In this document: piece after piece, positions 1-9,162 of the stretch
Layout of the letters: each line of letters opens with the position of its first letter
How positions within the stretch are numbered: position 1 is the stretch's first letter
Assembly (NCBI GenBank): GCA_023614405.1
Contig: CM042697.1
Coordinates: 463,742,744 to 463,806,743, forward strand
Direction of reading: 5' to 3'
Length of the DNA: 64,000 nucleotides
Source: Avena insularis
Lineage: Eukaryota; Streptophyta; Magnoliopsida; Poales; Poaceae
Notes under the pieces: generated by a model
Seen by the model: only the letters and a program-made list of their open reading frames with translations
The model's database searches: none
What the model was told of the DNA's origin: nothing
Translations under genes and position numbers: made by a program

Positions 1-111
1 CCTCGTCTGCTCTTTTCAGTAGATTCCTTCGATCCGGAGGGCTAAAAGAAGAAAGATCGTCGTTACTATTTCTATATAGATAGCAGATGATTAATTAATG
101 AATTGATTATA

Positions 112-330
112 TTACATGCACCTCCGAGCGGTCGTCTTCTCGACACAAGGCATCGCTTCTCCCTCGTGGAAGGCAACACCTTCAACCTCAAACAAGTCGT
201 CTATTCCGGTAAAAAGAGGATCACCCTCACCGGAGTTGTTCAGAAACGTTGATACGTCTAAATTTTCTTCCCCACGGATCACACCTTGGATCAACTCTTC
301 CTTTTCTTCGTCTCTGACGTGTGGGTCCAT
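112..330 (-). CDS. Start of the second CACTA gene (TNPA/ORF2-like), 5' exon
   Basis: The frame opens at 330 with MDPHVRDEEKEEL and includes the phrase FLNNSGEGD, which I recall from N-termini of grass CACTA-encoded second proteins. It is acidic and low in hydrophobic segments. The frame stops at 112, but a short intron is likely: donor-like GT at 121 or 115, a T-rich tract, and acceptor TTCTTTTAG ending at 42 on the minus strand. The coding part would then run out of the window at base 1. The reading phase across this intron is not resolved. It lies downstream of the transposase gene on the same strand, as expected for two-gene CACTA elements. Function in known relatives is binding of subterminal repeats and assisting excision; this is family knowledge, not seen here. 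Confidence 0.45.
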   Translation of the reverse strand: MDPHVRDEEKEELIQGVIRGEENLDVSTFLNNSGEGDPLFTGIDDLFEVEGVAFHEGEAMPCVEKTTARRCM

Positions 331-1060
331 ATTTTCTGCATAGGTGGAAAAACGAATAAGTCAAAGCAGCTAAAGGAGAAAGTTAGGTAAGGTGTTGAGA
401 GATATAAACCCTAATTCAGAGAAACCCTAATATATACATACACAGTAATAAAAATGAAGAGAAACCCTAAACCTAGCTACAAAAAGGAAACTGTGTAGTA
501 GATAGGCACATCGTCGAACCCACATGCACCTAAGGGGTATTAATGATTCCTTATCTAAGATAGGGCTTTTAAGTTGCTTGACAATGTGAATCGGGTCTGG
601 GGCTACCCACAGTGACTGACCAGTGGGGCCGAAGACCAATAATACCAAACTAATTAATAAACCTAATAATACCTAACTAATAATAAACCTAATAATCGAA
701 ACACCGAAAAGAAAGGGAAACAATCAACACATGGCATCGATGCAATGCTCAAGCAAGTATGATGATATGACAAGTTAATTTGCATTGGAATGTAACCCTA
801 AGACATGCTCGACGATTTAATCGGGGTTCCGAGGGGTGAAAACCCTAACTCGGGGAACTCCGGAACATATGAGAGGGGTGCATTTTTTCTTCTAATTATA
901 CTTGTCATTTAAGTTGTTGAACAATGCATGATTATAGGTTAAATAGATAGGTTTCATTTTTCTGAACAATTTGATATATTATTTGTATTTTTCTGACTTA
1001 TAAACAATAAGTTATTGATTTTACAATATTAAATCATTTTCGAATTAAAAAAGGCAAATA
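331..1060 (-). other. AT-rich leader or intron region of the second CACTA gene
   Basis: No coding frame is supported here. On the minus strand it lies between the GC-rich promoter-like block (1061-1711) and the second CACTA gene start at 330. It contains several GAGAAACCCTAA and AATAAACCTAATAA short repeats around 410-700. The likeliest role is an intron or untranslated leader. Confidence 0.35.
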
Positions 1061-1711
1061 GTTTTTACACCGGGCGCCCAGCCGTGGGATCGATGAAGGG
1101 CCCCAGTGCCAACTCAGCCTCCACGCGTACAGATCATTTTTATACCACAGAGGATCTTACCCATTGAGGCTGACTGATGGGCCCTAGGCCACATCAGCTG
1201 CCACGCGAGCACGAGTGACGTCAGCACGACGTCACGCTGGCGGTGAGCTCCCAGGCAGCGGCAGCGACGGCGATAGTGGACGCCGACGCGCGGATGGGCG
1301 TAGAGAGAGCACGATGCAGTGGAGAAGAGAGGCGGCGCCGCTCTTGTTGGTCACCGGAGCGCCGCCCGCCGAGCTCGAGCGGCGCTGCGGGCACACGCGG
1401 GAGAGTAGTACAGAGGAGAGGGAGAGAAAGCAGAACAACGTGAGGATCAGCAGCTCACCAGGAACACGACCGAGGTGGTGGCGAGGCGAAGCCTGGAGAC
1501 GCCGGAATCGACGGAGAGACGCAGACGGAGAGCTTCAATCCAGCGATTGAGGTCACATGCGAGGGGAAAAGTAGTGGCGCGCGTGGACGGAGGCAGCGGT
1601 GGCGGGACGGAACGCTGGTGGCGGCGAGCAGCTGCCGGCGTCGGGGCGGTTCTATCTGCGCGTGAGAAGCAGAGAAGTGAGATGGGGAAGAATAAGCGGC
1701 GGGGCGTAAGT
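1061..1711 (-). promoter_or_regulatory. GC-rich promoter/5' leader-like block of the second CACTA gene
   Basis: The base composition changes sharply from AT-rich flanks to GC-rich. Read on the minus strand it resembles a plant 5' untranslated region: pyrimidine-rich with CT stretches and a donor-like TTCCTG/GTGAGC near 1462. The short frames on both strands overlap each other and have no recognisable domain, so I do not call them genes. Its position upstream of the gene start at 330 fits a leader exon. An inserted or captured fragment is an alternative. Confidence 0.35.
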
Positions 1712-1729
1712 TAAAAACGACGGGCCTTT

Positions 1730-1876
1730 AGGCCCGGTTGGTGGCCCCAACGGGGACTAACGGGGCATACGGCCCGGTTGGAGCCACCAACCGGGACGTA
1801 TACTCCAATATTTTTAGCAGACCAAGGGTTGGCGCGCAGGGGGTCTTTAGTCCCGGTTGGTGGCTCCAACCGGGAC
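1730..1876. repeat. CACTA subterminal-type repeat cluster
   Basis: Several copies of CCCGGTTGG paired with CCAACCGGGAC in inverted orientation, each pair forming a short palindrome around GTGG or GAGC. The same units recur at 4426-4592, 5036-5130 and 8845-9055. In CACTA elements such repeats are transposase-binding sites. Confidence 0.75.
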
Positions 1877-1970
1877 ATATTCCCCTGTTTTCAAATTTAT
1901 TCAGGTATTTTCTCTCTGTTCCCGCCTTATTTTTTATTTTGGGGTTTAAATTTGTATTGTTTTTTAAATG

Positions 1971-2783
1971 ATAATTAATTTGGAATTTAGAAAAACTTTA
2001 AACATAAAAAGTGTTTGGATTTGAATAAATAATTCAAAACCATTTTCTGTTTTAAAAAATAATTAATGTAACCATTTAAAATATGAACCATTTACAATTA
2101 AAAATGAATTAACTTATATTTTTTTAATATCAATTTGGAATTTAGAAAAACTTTAAACATAAAAAGTGTATGGATTTGAATAAATATTCCAAAACCATTT
2201 TCTATTTTTAAAAAATAATTAATGTAACCCTTTAAAATGAATTAACTTATATTTTTGAATATTAATTTGGAATTTAGAAAAACTTTAAACATAAAAAGTG
2301 TTTGGATTTGAATAAATAATTCAAAAACATTTTCTGTTTTAAAAAATAATTAATGTAACCATTTAAAATATGAACCATTTACAATTAAAAATGAATTAAC
2401 TTATATTTTTTTAATATCAATTTGGAATTTAGAAAAACTGTAAACATAAAAAGTGTATGGATTTGAATAAATAATTCAAAACCATTTTCTATTTTTAAAA
2501 AATAATTAATGTAACCATTTAAAATGAATTAACTTATATTTTTGAATATTAATTTGGAATTTAGAAAACTTTAAACATAAAAAGTGTTTGGATTTGAATA
2601 AATAATTCAAAACCATTTTCTGTTTAAAAAAATAATTAATGTAACCATTTAAAATATGAACCATTTACAATTTAAAATGAATTAACTTATATTTTTTTAA
2701 TATCAATTTGGAATTTAGAAAAACTTTAAACATAAAAAATGTTTGGATTTGAATAAGTAATTCAAAACCATTTTCTGTTTTTA
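1971..2783. repeat. AT-rich tandem array with alternating 155/132-bp units
   Basis: The anchor TGGAATTTAGAAAA recurs at 1981, 2136, 2268, 2423, 2555 and 2709, giving spacings of 155, 132, 155, 132 and 154 bp. The longer unit carries an extra segment with ATGAACCATTTACAAT. The array is therefore a higher-order repeat of about 287 bp, close to three copies with the last incomplete. It lies inside the CACTA element and encodes nothing visible. Confidence 0.9.
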
Positions 2784-2854
2784 ATGGGCGGTTTCAGGGA
2801 CAAAACACGAGTCAGCACTAATGATAGGGGTGAGCGTCGATATTATTTCGTATG

Positions 2855-4425
2855 TACAAACCGGACCCACTTTCTGTCGATTCGGCAGACATTTGTCCTT
2901 TTTACCCGGGATGGACGGAAAGGTTTGATATGTCCCTGTTGGGAGATAGTCCATGTAAGGTGGTCTAGTATTTTAGGAAAATAGGATGGTAGCATTCTGA
3001 AACAGCATTTTGGTGTTTACTTCACAAAACGACCCGTTTTTTGCGCTCGGAAAATGGAAAAGGGCTTTTCCGTGCGACAAAAAGGAAAACTTCCTCCTGC
3101 AACATTGTTCTCCATACCAATGTCCATACACATGCATAATATGGGCACAACATCACAAACTATGCCGTGATTCAGCACATAACATCGGTCATTTGGACCG
3201 AAAGCCATAAAACCTCGAACATGATAGGTCATTTTGTGAAGGTTTTTTCGAAACATGATCAATATACCAAGTATGGTATTTTTCCTTTCAACTATGTAAC
3301 ATAATATGACACCACGCGAAGGATTTTCATTGTTCGGATTTTTTTTGAATTTATTATGCCCGTTTTGAATTATCTGAATTTCTAACTATGGTCGAACCGG
3401 TGTGCATGAAGATAGGGGACGAGCATCGTTAGAACTTGCATTGGATCTCTAAAGAAACCACATATTGCGAGTCTCAAAATGATTTTTTCAAAAAATCACG
3501 CAAGCATGTATCATGTACCTGTAGTACAAACCGGACCCACTTCCTACCGATTCGGCAGACATTTGTCCTTTTTACCCGGGATGGACGAAAAGGTTTAAGA
3601 TGTCCCTGTTGGGAGATAGTCCATGTAAGGTGGTCTAGTATTTTAGAAAAATGGGACGGTAGCATTCTGAAACGGCATTTTGGTGGTTACTTCACAAAAC
3701 GACCCGTTTTTTGCGCTCGGAAAATGGAAAAGGGCTTTTCCGTGCGACAAAAAGGAAAACTTCCTCCTGCAAAATTGTTCTCCATACCAATGTCCACACA
3801 CATGCATAATATGGGAACAACATCACAAACTATGCCGTGATTCAGCACATAACATCGGTCATTTGGACTGAAAGCCATGAAACCTCGAACATGATAGGTC
3901 ATTTTGTGAAGGTTTTTTCGAAACATGATCAATATACCAAGTCTAGTATTTTTCCTTTCAACTATGTAACATAATATGACACCACGCGAAGGATTTTTAT
4001 TGTTCGGATTTTTTTTGAATTTATTATGCCCGTTTTGAATTATCTGAATTTCTAACTATGGTCGAACCGGTGTGCATGAAGATAAGGGACGAGCATCGTT
4101 AGAACTTGCAATGGATCTCTAAAGAAACCACATATTGCGAGTCTAAAAATGATTTTTTCAAAAAATCACGGGCGATAGATCATGTACCTGTAGTACAAAC
4201 CGAACCCACTTCCTACCGATTCGGCAGACATTTGTCCTTTTTACCCGGGATGGACGAAAAGGTTTGAGATGTCCCTGTTGGGAGATAGTCCATGTAAGGT
4301 GGTCTAGTATTTTAGGAAAATGAGACGGTAGCATTCTGAAACGGCATTTTGGTGGTTACTTCACAAAACGACCCGTTTTTTGCGCTCGGAAAATGGAAAA
4401 GGGCTTTTCCGTGCGACAAAAAGGT
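2855..4425. repeat. Tandem array of about 670-bp units, about 2.3 copies
   Basis: The unit beginning TACAAACCGGACCCAC starts at 2855, 3525 and 4194, so the period is 669-670 bp. The third copy stops at about 4425, where subterminal-type repeats begin. Copies are highly similar with scattered substitutions. Short frames recur in each copy but show no protein family, so they are shadows of the repeat. A 50-bp segment beginning GGGACAAAACACGAGTCAGC lies just before the array (2797) and again after it (4581). Confidence 0.9.
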
Positions 4426-4632
4426 TGGTGTCACCAACCGGGACATTATGTCGTGGGACACATGCATAATATAGGCACAACATTATGTCGACATTATTTC
4501 GTGCGACGTGTACCTTGTACCGGATGGTGTCACCAACCGGGACTAAAGATCAACCTGTAGTCCCGGTTGGAGACACCAACCGGGACAAAACACGAGTCAG
4601 CACTAATGATAGGGGTGAGTGTCGACATTATT
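4426..4632. repeat. CACTA subterminal-type repeat cluster, internal
   Basis: Contains ACCAACCGGGAC and TAGTCCCGGTTGG units in both orientations, then a second copy of the GGGACAAAACACGAGTCAGC segment that also precedes the 670-bp array at 2797. Its position between the two CACTA genes is unusual, because these repeats normally mark the ends. Confidence 0.7.
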
Positions 4633-4714
4633 TCTTAAGTGTCGACACTATGCCGAGTTGCTTGTACTATAAATAGGCATCCTTGCGAGTCCAGTCCTCC
4701 AGCCAGTTTGAGGC

Positions 4715-4985
4715 ATCTCCAAGATGGTTTTCGAGAGCAGGGACACCACTGCGGCCAGGAGATGCCGGAGCCCATCCTCCGGCATCTCCGAGAAACTGGT
4801 CATAGAGGCACTCCTAATATGTGAAATTAGTTAGATCCGAGGCGATTGATCTAGTTAGAGAAGTTACAAGCTGCAAGATGATTTTCGAGAGCAGGACATT
4901 TACCAGTTTGAGGAGATGCCGGATCCCAGGCCTCCCAGCATCTCCAAGAAACTGGTCATAGAGGCACTCCCTAATATGTGATCGC
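4715..4985. repeat. Duplicated segment carrying a perfect 12-bp inverted repeat
   Basis: Two related copies of roughly 105 bp (about 4719-4822 and 4875-4982) share GAGAAACTGGTCATAGAGG-type text. The first holds the perfect inverted repeat GGAGATGCCGGA (4758-4769) and TCCGGCATCTCC (4778-4789) with an 8-nt loop; the second copy's stem is imperfect. No coding frame is supported. Confidence 0.7.
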
Positions 4986-5035
4986 TGCGTTTGGAGATAA
5001 GATCTTAATGGTAAGTACGAATCGACAACTTCTTC

Positions 5036-5130
5036 ATAGTCCCGGTCCAGCCACAAAACAGGACTAACACTCAAGACATTTATTAATATTAAACACTGAG
5101 ACTACACAACCGGGACTAAAGGCCACAAAC
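5036..5130. repeat. Degenerate CACTA subterminal-type repeats
   Basis: Contains TAGTCCCGGTCCAG and ACCGGGACTAAAG units close to the 3' end of the transposase pseudogene. They match the motif family of the other clusters with more substitutions. Confidence 0.55.
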
Positions 5131-5179
5131 CGCGAAAGATATCCTTCGGTCAAGCCACAAACCGTGAAAGACATGAACT

Positions 5180-8100
5180 AGAGTTACATAATATGAGCAT
5201 GAACTTCTTGGCATATGTCCTTCCTTATGATCGCTTCAGACGTAACCATGGAGCATATTCTTTACTTAACGGAATGCTTGGGTCAGTTTTCACTGTGAAG
5301 GGCGGAATTTCATCAAACTTATTATAATCTTCTCATGTCCTGTTTGTCCTCGATTCCCACGATGTTTCTTGTCCCTGAAAGAACTATGTGACGCTTTGGC
5401 TCATCATATGATGTATTCGTTTGCATATTTTTCTTTTTTCGGTCTGGAGGACATGTCCTTCACATAGAAAACCTGAGACACATCATTGGCTAGGACGAAT
5501 GGTTCATCTCTATAACCAAGATTGTTGAGATCCACTGTTGTCATTCCGTACAACTGGTCTATCTTTACCGCTTCCCCATTCAGGTTGACCCATTTGCAGC
5601 GAAACAAAGGGACCTTAAAAGAGACTCCATAGTCTAGTTCCCATATCTCCTCTATGTAACCATACTATGTGTCCTTTTGTCCATTCTCGTCTATTGCATC
5701 AAAGCGGACACCACTATTTTGGTTGGTGCTCTTTTTATCTTGGGCGATCGTGTAGAATGTAGTCCCATTTATTTGATACAGCCTTGGAAATTCAATACAA
5801 GAGAAGATGGTGACGCGGCCAACAAGTATAGCTGATCTCCAACAGTGGTGTCATTCAAGAGATGTGTCCGCATCCAACCACCGAAAGACTTCATGTGTTC
5901 ATCTGTAATCCATGATTCAGGCTTCCCCGGGTTTTTGGAGCGTACAATATTCTTGTGTTCCTCGATATACGGACTAGTGTGCTTTAGTGAAAGAATCCCC
6001 GTCCCTACATATCATTGCTTTCTTTCCCAGCGTGCCTTTTCCACTTAGTCTTCCCTCATGCCATGAAGTCGAAACACCAATCGGCTTAAGGTCAGGAATA
6101 AAGTCAACACAAAACTCAATGACCTCCTCTGTTCCATATCCCTTGGAGATGCTTCCTTCTGGTCTAGCACGGTTATGAACATATTTCTTTAAGACTCCCA
6201 TGAACCTCTCAAAGGGGAACATATTGTGCAGAAATACCGGACCGAGAATGGCAATCTCTTCCACTAGATGAACCAGGAGATGCGTCATAATATTGAAGAA
6301 GGATGGTGGGAACACCAATTCAAAACTAACAAGACATTGTACCACATCCTTCTGTAACCTTGGCAGAATATCTGGATTGATTACCTTCTGAGATATTGCA
6401 TTGAGGAATGAACACAACTTCACAATGGGTACTCGAACATTTTCCGATAGAAGCCCCCTCAATGCAATCGGAAGCAACTGCGTCATAATCACGTGACAGT
6501 CATGAGACTTCAGGTTTTGGAACTTTTTCTCTGCCATATTTATTATCCCCTTTATATTAGATGAGAAGCCCGACGGCACCTTGATACTGTAAAGGACTTC
6601 AAAAAAGATTTCCTTCTCTGCTTTGGTAAGAGCATAGCTGGCACGACTTAAGTGACGCCCTTTATCCGTCTTGTTATGTGTATGCATGTTCTTTGGGTCT
6701 TTCATAATTTGTTGGTCCTCCCGTGCTTCAGGTGTATCTTTTGTCTTCCCATACACGCCTAGGAATCCTAGCAGGTTCACGCAGAGATTCTTCATCACGT
6801 GCATCACGTCGATTGAAGAGCGGACACGCAGGACTTTCCAATATGGTAGCTCCCAAAATATAGATTTCTTCTTCCACATGGGTGCGTGTCCTGTAGCGAC
6901 GCTGCTCGAACTGATTGACCGCCGGGACCCTTTCCAAAGATTACTATGTCCTTGACCATACCAAATACATCATCACCAGCAGGGAGTTCAGGCTTCTTCC
7001 GGTGATCTGCCTCACCTTTGAAATGCTTGCCTTTCTTTCTTACGGGATGATTGGTCGGAAGAAATCGTCGATTCGCCAGGTACACAACCTTCTTGCATTT
7101 ATGCAAATATGTACCTTCGGTCTTATCTAAACAGTGGGTGCATGCCTTATATCCCTTGTTTGTCTGTCCTGAAAGGTTACTAAGAGCAGGCCAATCATTG
7201 ATGGTTACGAATAACAACCCTCGTAGATCAAATGGCTCCTGTTTGTTCTCATCCCACGCACGTACACCTGGTTTGCCCCACAACTGTAAGAGTTCTTCAA
7301 CTAATGGCCTAAGGTACACATCAATGTTGTTGCCCGGTTGCTTCGGGCCTTGGATGAGCACTGGCATCATAATGAACTTACGCTTCATGCACAACCAAGG
7401 AGGAAGGTTGTAGATACATAGAGTCACGGGCCAGGTGCTGTGACTGCAGCTCTGCTCCCCAAAAGGATTCATGCCATCCGTACTTAGACCAAACCATAAG
7501 TTCCTTGCGTCACCTGCAAAGTCTGGGAAGTCTCTCTCGATTTTTCTCCACTGTGACCCATCAGCAGGGTGTCTCAACTTCCCATCTTTCTTACGGTCTT
7601 CTTTGTGCCATCGCAACAACCTGGCATGCTCTTTGTTTCTGAACATGCGTTTCAACCTTGGTATTATAGGAGCATACCACATAACCTTAGCAGGAACCCT
7701 CTTCCGGAGGGGCTCTCCCTCAACATCACCAGGGTCATCTCGTCTGATCTTATACCGCAACGCATTGCATACCGGGCATTTATCTAAATTCTCATACTCC
7801 TTACCGCGGTAGAGGATGCAGTCATTAATGCATGCATGTATCTTTTGCACATCTAATCCCAGAGTTCTTAGTGTCTTCTTTGCTTCGTAGGTACTCTCAG
7901 GAAGTTCGTTATGTTTTGGAAACTTCGGCTTCATTATTTTCAGCATCTTTTCAAATGAGGAGTCAGTTAGACCACACTCTGCCTTCCATCGCAACAATTC
8001 CAGTGTGGTACCGAGCTTTGTGCTACCATCTTCACAATTTGGGTACAACAATTTCTTGTGATCTTCTAACATTCCCTCTAACTTCAACTTCTCATTTTCT

Positions 8101-8507
8101 GTTTCACAGTCTCGCTTTGCATCAGAAATGACCCTACCAAGTTCATCACCGCTCATCCGATGCCCGTTCTTCACCTCTTTCCTCTCTATTGTCTTCCATT
8201 GCAGTATCGCAGTATTCAGGAAACATATGATGATAGTTATCATCATCTTCTTCTTCACCATCTTCCATCATAACCCCTCTTTCCCGTGCTTGGTCCAACA
8301 ATTATAGTTGGGCATGAAACCTTTCATAATCAGGTGGCTGAATGATTTTCGAGGAAGAGTACTCCTTGTTGTTCGACATTGAACACATGGACAACGATAA
8401 ATCCATTCTCTTTGTTTGCCGTAGCCACATCGATAAATTTATCCACGCCTTTGATATACCTGCCACACGCCGTCACCGTACATCCATTCCCGACCGTTCA
8501 TCTGCAT
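5180..8507 (-). pseudogene. TNP2-type CACTA transposase, decayed
   Basis: Transposase of the En/Spm superfamily, which cuts and pastes the CACTA element in the nucleus. The N-terminal region starts at about 8507 (MNGREWMYGD) and continues in another frame with YIKGVDKFIDVATANKENG. The main frame 8261-6804 carries the Transposase_21 core, including MLEDHKKLLYPNCEDG, a CPVCNALRYK zinc-type pair and LFVTINDWPALSNLSGQ. A frameshift near 6900 moves the frame to 6879-5974, containing SSIDVMHVMKNLCVNLLG and the DUF4218-like part. Further pieces (about 5960-5610, then 5607-5404 with PFVLANDVSQVFYVKDMSS, then to about 5190) represent the C-terminal DUF4216-like part, with stops, frameshifts and a small deletion near 5970. 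At least five disruptions mean no full protein can be made. Residue comparison is from memory of the family. Confidence 0.9.
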
Positions 8508-8519
8508 CATATAAGTAAG

Positions 8520-8844
8520 TTTATCAAAAAACAGGACATCATAAATAGTGAAATAACCAATTCACACCGACACTTGAATTGTATCAATGACCTAGAAAAG
8601 ATAAGATTGCTAACCTCGATCGAGGGAAATAAAGAGGAGAAAGCTCAAGTGCGTCTCGGACACCTTCTATATTTTTGTTCTATGAGAAATTCAACGGGAT
8701 TTTTCACTCAAACATTTCATCAAACACCTTCAATGCATGCATAGGAGAGAAAAAACTAGCACACCCCTCACACCTTCCACCATTCGAAAAAACAGAGTGG
8801 AGGCAGAGGGGGGGCTGCTGCATTTATAGAGGCAGGAGAATCGT
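8520..8844 (-). other. Transposase 5' leader region
   Basis: Lies between the transposase start and the terminal repeats on the minus strand. I see no coding domain. The sequence is consistent with an untranslated leader and promoter of the transposase, but no clear TATA box was identified. Confidence 0.4.
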
Positions 8845-9084
8845 CCGGTTGGAGCCACCAACCGAGACTAAAGGTGCGTGCCACGCCACGTGGCTGTGGC
8901 CAATCCTTTAGTCCCGGTTGGTTGCTCCAACCGGGACGTATTCCCCCTTATCAACCGGGACGCATGTCCCCTGGCCCCGTGCCCGCTCCAACCGGGATGC
9001 GTGCCAGCATTAGTCCCGGTTGGTGGCGCAACCGGGACTAATGCTCCGAGGGGGCACGAACGGATGGCATGTTTTCTACTAGTG
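8845..9084 (-). repeat. CACTA 5' subterminal repeats and terminal inverted repeat
   Basis: At least three inverted pairs of CCCGGTTGG/CCAACCGGG lie at 8845-9055, followed by the terminus TTTTCTACTAGTG (minus strand CACTAGTAGAAAA) ending at 9084. These are the expected transposase-binding array and cleavage site. Confidence 0.9.
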
Positions 9085-9162
9085 TCCAATGAATAAGTCA
9101 TTCTTGTTTTCATGTTTTTCTTCGATAAAAAATCTCTCTCAAAACAAGCATTACCCCGAGCT
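9085..9162 (-). mobile_element. LINE 3' end fragment
   Basis: On the minus strand this carries GCTCGGGGTAATGCTTG then an A/T-rich tail near 9118, resembling the 3' untranslated end of grass LINEs. Removing the Helitron (9163-11409) joins it to 11410 to give TTTATAAGCTCGGGG, a continuous sequence. The LINE tail ends about 9116; 9085-9115 is probably the flank between LINE and CACTA. Confidence 0.7.

Larger units (their letters stand above)
1..9084 (-). mobile_element. CACTA (En/Spm-type) DNA transposon, left part outside the window
   Basis: The right terminus reads CACTAGTAGAAAACATG on the minus strand, ending at 9084, which is the typical grass CACTA terminal motif. Inward of it are repeated copies of CCCGGTTGG/CCAACCGGG, the subterminal motif. 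A TNP2-type transposase pseudogene and the start of a second gene both lie on the minus strand, so 9084 is the element's 5' end. No matching CACTA terminus is visible on the left, so the element continues beyond base 1 or has lost that end. The three bases after the terminus (9085-9087, TCC) would be one copy of the 3-bp target duplication, but the partner cannot be checked. Capped-repeat content between the two genes makes this a large element. Confidence is high for the family and the right end, lower for treating all of 1-1700 as the same element. Confidence 0.85.

Noticed and set aside
1971..2783. CRISPR-like regular spacing
   Set aside because: Units of 132-155 bp are themselves repeated in full, with no unique spacers, in eukaryotic transposon DNA; this is an ordinary tandem repeat.
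2784..3932. Repeated 60-134 residue frames in the 670-bp repeat
   Set aside because: They recur only because the DNA repeat recurs, occur on both strands and show no protein family.
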